Shown: positions 15,520 to 23,038, counted from the stretch's first letter. The stretch is DNA of 64,000 bases from Halomicrobium katesii DSM 19301 (GCF_000379085.1 NZ_KB905379.1:535198-599197), one strand, 5' to 3'. A program made the numbers and translations. The notes: a model not told the origin generated them from the sequence alone.

Positions 15520-15670
15520 GGCACTGTCTAGTTGATCGAGGCAATTCGGGAAATTACCGTAATTTCTCTCTCATTGGGGTCTAACTCGGACAGTAAAGTA
15601 GTTCTATCAACATGTACACGTTTGAGTTACGGTAAGTAGGAAACCGCCGATAGCTGAACTAGACAGTGCC
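15520..15670. mobile_element. MITE-like element, 151 bp with 14-bp terminal inverted repeats
   Basis: GGCACTGTCTAGTT at 15520-15533 is exactly repeated in inverted orientation at 15657-15670. The 123-bp interior is AT-rich and has no reading frame. The repeat resembles ends I recall from haloarchaeal IS6-type insertion sequences, but this is not certain. I could not find a matching target duplication in the bases just outside (left GCTCAGAG, right GACGTGAC). It lies between the plus-strand operon and the kinase gene. Confidence 0.65.
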
Positions 15671-15689
15671 GACGTGACCCATATTCCAA

Positions 15690-15729
15690 ACATAAGTGTT
15701 ATTAAGTCCAGACACTATATTATTAATAG
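15690..15729 (+). promoter_or_regulatory. AT-rich promoter region of the histidine kinase
   Basis: The 40 bases before ATG 15730 are strongly AT-rich and contain TATA-like stretches (GTTATTAAG near 15698-15706 and ATATTATTAATAG just before the start). No Shine-Dalgarno sequence is seen, so the transcript may be leaderless or nearly so. Confidence 0.45.
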
Positions 15730-16815
15730 ATGGAATCGAAGACGACGCCAGAGCCCGCTGTAGCGCTTCCAACGGAGTATGAATCACTCTGTATTGGAAT
15801 TACAGTACACGATCCACAGACGGGACACATTCTAAACGCAAACCAAAGAGCGGAGGCAATACTCGGATATAATCTTGAGCGCCTCCGACAAATGCAGATA
15901 AGCGAATACACTGCGCGCACATACGTTCACTCTAGCGATGAGTTCCTCGCTCAACTTAGATCAGTTATCAACGACGGCCACCAGCAGTTACGATGGCGCG
16001 TTCAGCGTGAAAACGGGGAGCTCCGCTGGGTTCGGTTCCATTTTGCGAAATTCGAAGTTGACGGTCAAACGTGTGTCCGCGCAGAACTCAGGGATGTCAC
16101 GGAACTTCATGAAGCGACGCATCACAGAAGTTTGTTACGGCGAGTTCTTAGACATAATTTACGGAACGAGGCGACAGTGCTCATGGGCCAAAGTGGACGC
16201 ATTCGGACGAACGCTGAGACGGCGTCAGTTCGTGAGGCTGCCGATTCAATTCACTCAGCGGCAGAAAACATCGGCTCGATCGTTGAATCTGTCAAACAAA
16301 TAGAAGATGCTGTGGATCAGAAGGGATCACCCAGTGCACCCCAAAATGCGACTAAGATACTACGAGATGTCTCCGCTGCGGTTAGCAGCGACTGTCCTAA
16401 AGCAAATATTTCTATTAACGCACAGGATGAATTGCAGATTCCAGCTGATGAGGCGCTTACTTATGCTCTCAGACACGCCCTTGAGAACGCCATCACGCAC
16501 AGCTCTGAGACCGAGCCAACTATAAGAATCTTTGCTGAAGCACTGCCGGACTCTGACCGAATCAAAATTTCTATCAGGGATAACAACCCGCCGATCCCGA
16601 AATGCGAAATCGATTCAATTCGCGATCACGAGAGCATTACAGCGACATCACATGGGACCGGTGTCGGACTTTTTATTATAAAATGGTGCGTTGAGTCTCT
16701 AGGTGGTGAAATCGAAATTAACCGAGTACAGCCACGTGGAAACGAGGTGCTGATTTATTTTCCCACCATGCGACCAGCTGCCGTCTCTTTGGGGAGCGGT
16801 TGTGACGCCTATTAA
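15730..16815 (+). CDS. PAS-domain sensor histidine kinase, foreign base composition
   Basis: 361 residues without membrane helices. An N-terminal PAS domain (about 15-130: DPQTGHILNANQRAEAILGY, then a C-terminal WVRFHFAKFEVDGQ and RDVTE segment) is followed by a haloarchaeal H-box LLRRVLRHNLRNEATVLMG (His near 142). The HATPase domain has N-box HALENAITHS, G1-like DNNPPIP and G2 GTGVGLFI. It would autophosphorylate in response to a cytoplasmic signal; no response regulator is adjacent. Codon use is much AT-richer than in the flanking operons and it follows a MITE-like repeat, so it looks like a cargo gene acquired separately. Confidence 0.88.
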   Translation: MESKTTPEPAVALPTEYESLCIGITVHDPQTGHILNANQRAEAILGYNLERLRQMQISEYTARTYVHSSDEFLAQLRSVINDGHQQLRWRVQRENGELRWVRFHFAKFEVDGQTCVRAELRDVTELHEATHHRSLLRRVLRHNLRNEATVLMGQSGRIRTNAETASVREAADSIHSAAENIGSIVESVKQIEDAVDQKGSPSAPQNATKILRDVSAAVSSDCPKANISINAQDELQIPADEALTYALRHALENAITHSSETEPTIRIFAEALPDSDRIKISIRDNNPPIPKCEIDSIRDHESITATSHGTGVGLFIIKWCVESLGGEIEINRVQPRGNEVLIYFPTMRPAAVSLGSGCDAY

Positions 16816-17216
16816 TTGAACTCCAGACGATTATAAATAAGCCGGCTTATCCTATTCTATACATGCCGACTGATGAGCTTCCTGTATCTATTGGTTATGA
16901 CTGTGCCTACTAAGTCACCTCATCGTGTGAGACACGCGGTCACAGTCTCACAGATGTAGCCCGAGAACTCCAATATCTCGACTACTTTTTTGCATCGATC
17001 TACTGGCTAGTGTTCACGGGGCAGACACACACTTGTTCCAGTTTCTACCGTCAACCCGCAACGTCGATACTTAATCAGAACCGGTTTGTGCGACACACGC
17101 TGTGGGCCTTGCAATAGACGTGTAATAAACGAGGATGACTGTTTCACTGAGTTCGGTAAGGGGCAACTCAGTATCGCAATCGAGGGTGCGGCTGTACGGT
17201 TACAGGGAAGTAGCGA
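16816..17216. other. AT-rich intergenic region with a hairpin
   Basis: No convincing gene is seen. A perfect 8-bp inverted repeat, TGTGAGAC at 16926-16933 and GTCTCACA at 16945-16952, may end the kinase transcript or form an operator. The rest is unassigned. I looked for repeated origin-recognition boxes and found nothing convincing. Confidence 0.5.
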
Positions 17217-17369
17217 TCAGTGACTCTCGTGGACATGCTCGCGCAGCGAGTCGGCCTCTTCGAACTCCTCGTCACAGGCAGCACATCGGTTGTGGTGCAA
17301 GGCGACGTGCTGGGTCACACCGGCGGCGCTCTGGAACTGTGCATCGCAGTTGGTGCATGCGTAAGACAT
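17217..17369 (-). CDS. 50-residue double C2H2 zinc-finger protein
   Basis: Starts at ATG 17369 and ends in TGA at 17217. Two classical fingers are present: C5-x2-C8-x12-H21-x3-H25 and C29-x2-C32-x12-H45-x4-H50, with the expected conserved aromatic (F12, F36) and leucine/valine positions. It is almost nothing but fingers, so it is probably a DNA- or RNA-binding regulator. Codon use is GC-rich although the surroundings are AT-rich. An AT-rich promoter-like stretch (TTTTAATAAAATAC on the minus strand) lies about 30-45 bases upstream of the start. Confidence 0.85.
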   Translation of the reverse strand: MSYACTNCDAQFQSAAGVTQHVALHHNRCAACDEEFEEADSLREHVHESH

Positions 17370-17396
17370 TGCAGTAACAACTCAACCTCACATATA

Positions 17397-17412
17397 CAAG
17401 TATTTTATTAAA
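17397..17412 (-). promoter_or_regulatory. TATA-like promoter of the C2H2 protein gene
   Basis: On the minus strand the sequence reads TTTTAATAAAATACTTG, about 28-43 bases before ATG 17369. This is an archaeal TATA-like box at a distance that implies a short leader. Confidence 0.5.
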
Positions 17413-17419
17413 AGCGAAG

Positions 17420-17554
17420 GTGGATCAGTTGCTTCAGAATATTAATACAGGCTCAGTAGTTCACAAAGCCGCTCAGTTAGAACGTCTGCTTGCTGAAGAT
17501 GTGTCTAAAACCAAGCAAGCAGACAATGAGAGCTGCGCTTCAGATATTATCTAA
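17420..17554 (+). CDS. Possible 44-residue helical protein
   Basis: A frame starting at GTG 17420 (preceded by GAAGG) encodes a mostly helical 44-residue peptide with LLQNINTGSVVHKAAQLERLLAE-like heptads near the N-terminus and a Lys/Cys-containing tail. It diverges from the C2H2 gene across a 50-base gap. There is no homology I recognise and the codon use is AT-rich, so it may be a gene remnant or chance. Confidence 0.25.
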   Translation: MDQLLQNINTGSVVHKAAQLERLLAEDVSKTKQADNESCASDII

Positions 17555-17905
17555 AACTGGAAGGAATCCCGGTGGTCAGTTCGCACACGCACTTACCGAA
17601 TTGCCCACTTCGGTTTCAAACAACTTTCTGAATGAAAAATTGCCCACCAACTACTGCTAACTTCTTTGGTTTCGAGTGCTTCTTGTGCTTCGTGCGGTAG
17701 CGGTGCGGCGGCTGAGTTTTTTCGCTGATGTGCCCTTATGCACACGCTAAGTGGGGTTTGCCCACCTGCCGGGAATGACCCGAAGCACCCACGGTCACGT
17801 AGCTGTCTGAAACACGACAAGATTGGTGGTGGGGCCGGCTGGCACGCGGGATCACTTATAAAGATTAGAGGGGAACGGTAGCGTTGCCACTCAACTGTCG
17901 GGCGA
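17555..17905. other. Intergenic region with three TTGCCCAC direct repeats
   Basis: No reliable gene. TTGCCCAC occurs at 17601-17608, 17640-17647 and 17758-17765; the last sits in a small inverted repeat GTGGG-GTTTG-CCCAC. TTATAAAG at 17853-17860 looks like a TATA box reading plus. The region lies at the convergence of the two element arms and could be a regulatory or replication site, without further support. Confidence 0.3.
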
Positions 17906-19810
17906 CTACCCGATATCTCCGACCCGCTCGCCCCAGATCACGACCTTGTTGCCGCGGATCACGCCGGCCTCACGCTCGATGACTCCCTTCTCTCGGTGGT
18001 TGACGGTGACCGTCGCGTCGAGGAACTGATCGGAGATCCGGTGTCCCGTCTGACGGGCGGCAACGTAGCCCGAGCGAAGGATCTGCTGAATCTCGTAGCG
18101 GCTGTAGGAGCCGGCGTTCAGCGTGATCTCGAGGCCGTCGCGGTCGCCCGAGACGGAGGCACCGTAGCGACGAGCCCACTTCGCGAACGCGGAGTCCGCG
18201 GCGAGGAGATCGTCACCCTCCTGGACGGCTTCGATACCGTTCTCAACCCACTCGGCGGCGTCGGCCAGCATCCCGAACAGGTCCTCGAACTTCTCGCGCA
18301 TGAATTCGTCGGCGAAGTCGATCACACCGTTGGCAGTCTGGAGGACATCGTCGAACGTCTCGACAGCGCGGTAGACCGTCGACGAGGAAGTGTCGGTCTC
18401 GTCGACGAGACGCTCGTAGTGCATCTGGCCGCCGTCCGCCAGCGCCCGGATCACGGAGCGCTCGCCACTGGAGACATCGTCGGCAGCGAAGTGGTGCAGC
18501 GCGAGACCTTCCTCGACCTCGCGCAGCTCGTGGAGCGGGTCGGGATAGAGGCTGAGGTCGCGATCGGTCTCCTCGACGTCCCAGTAGGCATCGTCGACGT
18601 AGACGTTGTCATCAGCGACGGTCGGCAGGCCGGCCCAGTCCAGCGTCGTGATGAGGTACTCGTCAAGCTCCTGGTGGAGATCATCGACGTCGAACTCGTC
18701 GTCGGCCTCCCACGGGATCGAGGACTCGTCGCTGTACTTCGTCGAGAACTGCACCTCGATCTTCGGATCCGTCGTCGGATCACTGGGCCGGCGGTTCTGT
18801 GTCGGGTTCTTGCGACGGTAGCTCTTGAGCAGCTTCCCGACGGTCTGATCGGGCAGGAGCTTCGAGAGGCCGGTCGGGTTCATCGCGACGGCATGTCGAT
18901 GGCCGAAGACCTCCTCGTTGTCCCACTTGTACTCGCCGGAGCCACCGCGCTGACTGGCGAACGTAGCCAGTCGCTCGAGGAGCCCTGTCTGTGCGACGAC
19001 CTGCTGTTCGACGAGATCGCGGACGGCCCGAACGTAGAGCGCGTAGTTGTAGACGCGCGACCACTCGTGCAGGTGCTCGCGAGCGAAGTAGTAGGGCTGG
19101 ATGCCCATCGCGTCAACGAGACCCTTGACCACGTCGATCAGCTGGTCGCGAGGGACGTTCGCGCTGTCGACCTGGACACGAACGCCCTCGGGAAGATCGT
19201 CGGGCAGACTCTGGATCGGGTCGCCACTGTCGACGTGGGTCGCGTTCGGCAACGACGGGCGGATCTGGACGTTGACGCGCTTCCGACCGACAGCGTCGGT
19301 CGCAACGAGTCCAACGTTGTACTCGTAGTAGGCGTCGCCGCTGTCCTGGTCGCGGGTCGCGATCGAGCCCTGCCAGTACTTGACCTTCTCTTCGTCGTGG
19401 TTGAGCCGCCACTCGTCACCGGCGGCCTCGAAGGTCCCGATATCGTCGCCCTGTGAGATCTGCGCGCCGTTCTCACCCTCGTAGGTGTCCTGCAGACAGC
19501 GGTCGAACTCGGAGACGAACGCGAAGTACGGACTCATTCCGTGCCGTCGATTGGCGAACAGGAGCTTCGCGCCGATCTCGTGGATACCGGGATCGATCGT
19601 CGCGCCACACTCGAGGTCACACCGGCGAGCGGCTTCCCAGCGAGCCCGTTCAGCACACTCGTGGCTAGACTCGCCACCCGTTCCCTCGTAGGTGTCCTGA
19701 CACCAGCGACAGGCGGCGTTGTCGACCTCGGCGGGCTCGATCGTCGGGGACGCGAATGGCTGCTCGATCTCGTATCCACCGTTCAGAAGAGGATCCTCGT
19801 AGTTTGTCAC
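17906..19810 (-). CDS. Large protein of unknown function with Cys-rich N-terminus and winged helix
   Basis: 634 residues from a GTG overlapping the previous stop (GTGA). The N-terminus carries CRWC and further Cys/His residues (CDLEC) that could bind zinc. The middle is mixed alpha/beta with an R-K-R-V-N-V-Q-I-R-P strand and a YNYALYVRAVRD helix. Near residues 455-490 a winged-helix-like segment (SVIRALADGGQMHYERLVDETDTSSSTVYRA) is visible. I recall similar long proteins in haloarchaeal proviruses but cannot name the family. It is the last gene of the right operon; a replication or regulatory role is possible. Confidence 0.75.
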   Translation of the reverse strand: MTNYEDPLLNGGYEIEQPFASPTIEPAEVDNAACRWCQDTYEGTGGESSHECAERARWEAARRCDLECGATIDPGIHEIGAKLLFANRRHGMSPYFAFVSEFDRCLQDTYEGENGAQISQGDDIGTFEAAGDEWRLNHDEEKVKYWQGSIATRDQDSGDAYYEYNVGLVATDAVGRKRVNVQIRPSLPNATHVDSGDPIQSLPDDLPEGVRVQVDSANVPRDQLIDVVKGLVDAMGIQPYYFAREHLHEWSRVYNYALYVRAVRDLVEQQVVAQTGLLERLATFASQRGGSGEYKWDNEEVFGHRHAVAMNPTGLSKLLPDQTVGKLLKSYRRKNPTQNRRPSDPTTDPKIEVQFSTKYSDESSIPWEADDEFDVDDLHQELDEYLITTLDWAGLPTVADDNVYVDDAYWDVEETDRDLSLYPDPLHELREVEEGLALHHFAADDVSSGERSVIRALADGGQMHYERLVDETDTSSSTVYRAVETFDDVLQTANGVIDFADEFMREKFEDLFGMLADAAEWVENGIEAVQEGDDLLAADSAFAKWARRYGASVSGDRDGLEITLNAGSYSRYEIQQILRSGYVAARQTGHRISDQFLDATVTVNHREKGVIEREAGVIRGNKVVIWGERVGDIG

Positions 19811-20082
19811 TGCTGGTCACCCCCGCGAACGGCTGCCAGCGCCCCACGAAGGCGGGGCTTGCACGTGCCGTCGGCGTCGATGACGGTGACGATCGACCCG
19901 TCGATCTGGACCAGAACGGTCTCGCTGGCAGCGTGGTACCGGACTTCGTCGGCCGTGAGGCCGTGGGGGACGGTGATCGGCTTGCCCTCGTGCCAGGCCG
20001 TCCGGGGACCGCCGACACCGGAGCGATCGGCCCGTTCGGCCCACCGCTCGTGGGCGTGGTCGGTGATGGGGACGGGTTTCAC
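19807..20082 (-). CDS. Small RelE/DUF4258-like protein (tentative)
   Basis: 91 residues from GTG 20082. The start PITDHAHERWAERADRSG resembles the H-A-x-E-R-x-x-E-R opening of DUF4258/RelE-like proteins. Beta strands follow (VRYHAASETVLVQIDG and SIVTVIDADGTCKPRL), as in that small alpha/beta fold. No antitoxin partner is obvious. It is coupled to both neighbours by GTGA overlaps. A nuclease-like or structural role cannot be decided here. Confidence 0.5.
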   Translation of the reverse strand: MKPVPITDHAHERWAERADRSGVGGPRTAWHEGKPITVPHGLTADEVRYHAASETVLVQIDGSIVTVIDADGTCKPRLRGALAAVRGGDQQ

Positions 20083-20597
20083 GCCTCGTCACCTCCGTCG
20101 GCCGCGACAGCGCCAGTCTCGGCGCTCTCGCCGACGCTGTCGGATTGTTCGAAGAGATATGGGTATCGCTCCGGAAGTGAGCCGAACGCGCGCTCAGCGG
20201 TGAAGGTCGCGCGATCAGCAGCCTCGTCGACATCATCGCGATCGGGAAACTCCGTCTCGACCGGCGCAAGGTCACGATCGTCGTCGCGCTCCTCGAGGCG
20301 ATCGGGACGCTCGCCGTGGAGTTCGATCCACTCCTCTCGCTGGTCGAGACGCTGCATGATCTTCGCTCGCGGCTCCCGATCGTACTCGTCTGCGAGAGCA
20401 CGTTCGACGGCCTTCCAGGCACGGATGCGCTCGATCGAGTCGATGCCGTCGATGAGACCGAGCACGATGTTGCGACGACTGGGGTCGCGGACGAACTCCC
20501 AGTCGAGCCACCGCGCTGGATCTTCGCCGATATCCTGCTGGATGCGCTCGAAACACCGGCGCTGACGCTGGGAACCGCCCTGATTCGCGGACGGCAT
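20079..20597 (-). CDS. Charged helical protein of unknown function
   Basis: 172 residues. I chose ATG 20597 rather than the longer frame, which would run through the neighbour. The first half is helical with basic/aromatic character (RRCFERIQQDIGEDPARWLDWEF is partly conserved-looking); the rest is acidic and probably disordered. No motif is recognised. It lies 2 bases after the nuclease candidate and overlaps the next gene by four bases. Confidence 0.6.
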   Translation of the reverse strand: MPSANQGGSQRQRRCFERIQQDIGEDPARWLDWEFVRDPSRRNIVLGLIDGIDSIERIRAWKAVERALADEYDREPRAKIMQRLDQREEWIELHGERPDRLEERDDDRDLAPVETEFPDRDDVDEAADRATFTAERAFGSLPERYPYLFEQSDSVGESAETGAVAADGGDEA

Positions 20598-20599
20598 GG

Positions 20600-21079
20600 T
20601 CAGCGATCGACCTCCGCGGCGTCGAAGACGCTGCCCCAGCTGATCTGTGCGTAGTCCGACCGGGTGCCGCTGGAGTCGATCCAGCTGTGGATCACGTCGT
20701 CGACGGTCGTCGCCGGGACGATCTTGAGCGCGACCGGCGGCCGATCGGGCAGGTCTCGACAGACTGCGAAGAGGTAGACGCCACCGATCTCCAGGAGCGC
20801 CTCGTGCTGACTCCGACGGATCTTGAAGCGGCCGCGGCGACCGTCGGCGTAGGTGACGATGGTGCTCTTGATCTCGACGACCGTGCCACGCTCCAGGACA
20901 CACAGCCCGACGAATGGAATCTCGATCGTCGGTGAGAGTGCTGTCGTCGCGACGGCGTCGTAGTGTTCCTCGACCTCGTCAGGGACGAGCTGGAGGGCAG
21001 GGACGTGATCAGCCGTGATGACGATCTCGACGCTGATCCCGGCCTTCTTGTTCGGCGCGAGTGAGGCGTCGAGACTCAC
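20600..21079 (-). CDS. PD-(D/E)XK-type nuclease candidate
   Basis: 159 residues from GTG 21079. The core VVEIKS (about residues 66-71) followed by GRFKIRRSQHEAL and a hydrophobic strand YLFAVC matches the E-x-K, Q and strand order of PD-(D/E)XK nucleases such as Holliday-junction resolvases and restriction-like enzymes. An acidic residue in the preceding strand could complete the site. It would act on element DNA, for example in repair, junction resolution or exclusion. The assignment rests on motif order only. Confidence 0.65.
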   Translation of the reverse strand: MSLDASLAPNKKAGISVEIVITADHVPALQLVPDEVEEHYDAVATTALSPTIEIPFVGLCVLERGTVVEIKSTIVTYADGRRGRFKIRRSQHEALLEIGGVYLFAVCRDLPDRPPVALKIVPATTVDDVIHSWIDSSGTRSDYAQISWGSVFDAAEVDR

Positions 21080-21402
21080 TGCGATCTCTCCTGTTCAGTA
21101 TCCGTGACCGATAGAACGGTTTTTTCAGCCGACGCCTCGCGGATTAAGCGGACATTCGACCCGACAATGAATCCGGTCTTACTATGAGAGATTCTCTCGG
21201 CGTCCTCGTGTGAGAGGTAAAATACGTCACCGGCGTCCTCGCGGCGGTCGTGTTCCTCCCACTTCCGGCGGTTCGCTTCGCGGACGAGTGTAACACTCGC
21301 GGCGTGGTCAAACTCGAACGTAGCGGCCTCATCGTCGGCCATAATTCGCGTCAGGTCTTCTTTTGAGAGGGGGACAACCCGCTCAGTACCGTCCGACGAC
21401 AT
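21076..21402 (-). CDS. Small acidic protein of unknown function
   Basis: 108 residues from ATG 21402, which shares a base with the upstream gene's stop (TGATG). It contains VPLSKEDLTRIMADDEAA and a basic RREANRRKWEEHDRR-like helix, then strands (FYLSHEDAERI, FIVGSNVRLI). It could be a small DNA-associated protein. No family is recognised. Confidence 0.6.
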   Translation of the reverse strand: MSSDGTERVVPLSKEDLTRIMADDEAATFEFDHAASVTLVREANRRKWEEHDRREDAGDVFYLSHEDAERISHSKTGFIVGSNVRLIREASAEKTVLSVTDTEQERSQ

Positions 21403-22388
21403 CACGCACCACCTCCTACAAACCCGTCGAGAGTGGCGTCTTCCCAGTTCGACGGATTGCACTCCTCGTGAAGCCACCCATTCGGAGACTGGTCGGCAGA
21501 TGTCGCGTCAAGAGGACGTCCACAACGGGCACACTCGCGTTCAGCCCACGGTTTCACATCAAACCCGAAGCCTGTGACCTCGATCTGAAGGCCGGTGACC
21601 GGATCTTCTCCGTGCGGCTCGCGCTGACTTGGCAGCGGTTCGGCATCGACGAGCTCAAGCGACTTGCTATCCGCCTGGCGTCCAACGCTCTCACGACACC
21701 GCTCTGGGATCTCGCCGCGGTTCGGAATAGCGAGGCGATGTCCCTCGTTCCCAAACCCATCATGATACGACGAACAGAGGCGTGCGATGCCGAAGTCCGT
21801 CATTACGTAGAACGTGAGACACGGCCGGGGGTCCTCCTCAGCATTTACGTCGATACAGCCCTCAAACTGCCCGTCATAGATACGGAGCGCAGTCGATTCG
21901 TCGACATTGTCGAGAGTCAGACTCTCAGTCTCGCCCGAGGACTGACCGCCGTCGGCGACGATCGGGTCAGCGTCGTAACGGTCTTGGAGGATGTCGCGAT
22001 ACCGCTGGCGATTGTCGTCATCCTCGACGGGATCGGCGTCGGCAGGATCAACAGCGACGACGCTCGCGAAGTCCCGCTCGGGCGTCGCCCGACCGTCATC
22101 GAGGACGGCGTCCCAATCGCGGACGAACGCTGCTGAGCCGTCACGGGAAACGTAGCAGGCCTGAACGACAGGCCGATCTCGATGCGGGCCGTCGACGGGC
22201 TCGCCCGCGCCGTCGACTGTCCACTGCAGTTCGACACCGAGTTTCACCTGGACGGCGTAGAACTGCTCTTCGCCCTCGTCGGCGACCTCGTGACGGCCGT
22301 TGTCGGCCCACGATTCGGGGATCTGATACCGGCGCTCTTCCTGAAAGCGCCACTCGCGATCGCTACCGCTTGAGGACGTGGCCGCCAT
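21402..22388 (-). CDS. Acidic protein with C-terminal zinc-ribbon-like motif, unknown function
   Basis: 328 residues from ATG 22388, which coincides with the last base of the upstream stop. The N-terminus has a W-R-F and Y-x-I-P-E-S-W segment; the middle is an acidic alpha/beta region. Near the C-terminus ECARCGRPLD and WLHEECNP give a C-x2-C and H-x3-C pattern typical of a small zinc knuckle. No homologue is recognised. It is part of the right-arm operon. Confidence 0.65.
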   Translation of the reverse strand: MAATSSSGSDREWRFQEERRYQIPESWADNGRHEVADEGEEQFYAVQVKLGVELQWTVDGAGEPVDGPHRDRPVVQACYVSRDGSAAFVRDWDAVLDDGRATPERDFASVVAVDPADADPVEDDDNRQRYRDILQDRYDADPIVADGGQSSGETESLTLDNVDESTALRIYDGQFEGCIDVNAEEDPRPCLTFYVMTDFGIARLCSSYHDGFGNEGHRLAIPNRGEIPERCRESVGRQADSKSLELVDAEPLPSQREPHGEDPVTGLQIEVTGFGFDVKPWAERECARCGRPLDATSADQSPNGWLHEECNPSNWEDATLDGFVGGGA

Positions 22389-22705
22389 CAGGCGTCACCT
22401 CCTGCGATACGGCGAGCCTCTTCGATCGTCGTGACATCCTCGCGTTGGAGGATGTAGGTTCGACTGTCGTGTTCGCAACTCTGGCCGGACGGTGTCTCGG
22501 CTTCGCCGCCCTGGTCGATCGACCGGTGCAACCGGGTTCCACCACGGCCGTAAACGTAGTGCGTGACGCAGTCGTGAATCTCGCCGTCGGGGAAACAGAG
22601 TGGACAGAGATCCCGTTGATGGCGTCGAGACGTGTCGAGCGGTGCGGTCCGCCAGTCGGCGACGTGGTAGCAGGCGGACTCGGCGGCAGGCTCCTCGTCG
22701 CTCAC
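22388..22705 (-). CDS. Small Cys/His-rich protein of unknown function
   Basis: 105 residues from GTG 22705; the frame remains open further upstream but this GTG overlaps the stop of an upstream Cys-rich frame (GTGA). It contains CPLCFPDGEIHDCVTH and further Cys/His residues that suggest zinc binding, plus a helical acidic end. It is the first well-supported gene of the right-arm operon, next to the tRNA. Confidence 0.6.
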   Translation of the reverse strand: MSDEEPAAESACYHVADWRTAPLDTSRRHQRDLCPLCFPDGEIHDCVTHYVYGRGGTRLHRSIDQGGEAETPSGQSCEHDSRTYILQREDVTTIEEARRIAGGDA

Positions 22706-22794
22706 GCGCGACACCCCCCGTTCGGCAGGGCCGGGCAACTCGTGTGTTCGTCTACGAACGATCCACAGAAACGGCAGACTTCCCTCTCAGAAAC
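22702..22794 (-). pseudogene. Cys-rich zinc-finger-like frame without a normal start codon
   Basis: Immediately before the previous gene, in GTGA overlap with it, a 30-residue frame reads REVCRFCGSF, then T-S-C-P and G-G-C-R, a plausible four-cysteine zinc-binding unit. No in-frame ATG, GTG or TTG exists upstream before the tRNA. It may be a 5'-truncated gene left after integration or rearrangement, or a frameshifted gene: ATG 22832 is one base out of frame. Confidence 0.35.
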
Positions 22795-22896
22795 CGCCGG
22801 ACGGCGGGACCCGCGTTTGGATTCCTTAGCATCTCTCGTTTCTGAGGGATCGGTCGAGAACCCAAATCGCTGCGCTAAGGAACTGAGACCACTGAG
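22786..22896. repeat. Stacked short repeats next to the tRNA boundary
   Basis: Two inverted pairs are interleaved: CTCAGAAAC (22786-22794) with GTTTCTGAG (22838-22846), and TTCCTTAGC (22822-22830) with GCTAAGGAA (22874-22882). A direct repeat ACTGAGA occurs twice at about 22882-22897. Such clusters beside an att site can bind integrase or excision factors, or a repressor of the right-arm operon. Confidence 0.45.
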
Positions 22897-22938
22897 AATT
22901 GCGTTCGGGGTGCCATCGCCACCCCGATTAATTACAGA

Positions 22939-23010
22939 TGGACTCGCCGGGATTTGAACCCGGGGCCTTCCCCGTGCCAGGGGGATGATCTACCACTGAT
23001 CTACGAGCCC
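22939..23010 (-). tRNA. tRNA-Ala (anticodon GGC)
   Basis: Read on the minus strand, the 72-nt gene folds as a cloverleaf. The acceptor stem GGGCTCG/CGAGTCC has the alanine identity pair G3-U70; a D arm GATC..GATC follows, then anticodon stem TCCCC/GGGGA with loop CTGGCAC (anticodon GGC). The T arm contains GGTTCAAATCC and the discriminator is A. CCA is not encoded. The element abuts its 3' end, so its 3' part probably serves as attachment site and is regenerated upon integration. Confidence 0.95.
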
Positions 23011-23038
23011 TCGCATCGTTTCGTACCGTGTGCGTTTT

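Larger units (their letters stand above)
1..22938. mobile_element. Integrated haloarchaeal mobile element (right-hand part), inserted at tRNA-Ala
   Basis: This stretch has no recognisable chromosomal housekeeping gene. It holds a plus-strand operon of membrane, replication and surface genes and a minus-strand operon of unknowns, converging on an AT-rich centre. It stops at the 3' end of a tRNA gene, the usual target of archaeal tyrosine integrases. Ordinary chromosomal genes start just past the tRNA. Element-type genes include an MCM helicase, a GINS-like protein, a P-loop ATPase, a giant surface protein, a nuclease candidate and a double zinc finger. No integrase, capsid, terminase, portal or relaxase is seen; the left end is outside the window. 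Its right limit is inferred from the tRNA, not from a seen direct repeat. Confidence 0.8.

Noticed and set aside
16816-17216. Replication origin in the AT-rich centre
   Set aside because: I looked for repeated origin-recognition boxes and an adjacent Orc1/Cdc6 gene and saw neither; AT-richness alone is not enough.
17593-17820. 75-residue minus-strand frame in the central intergenic region
   Set aside because: No motif, no ribosome binding site or coupled neighbour, and low-complexity composition; it overlaps the repeat-bearing region and looks like chance.
17996-19456. 486-residue plus-strand open frame
   Set aside because: It is the antisense shadow of the 634-residue minus-strand gene, a common effect of GC-rich haloarchaeal coding DNA; the minus frame has the GTGA overlap and the more natural composition.
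1-22938. CRISPR array or rRNA genes
   Set aside because: No regularly spaced identical repeats and no rRNA-like sequence were seen here or elsewhere in the window.
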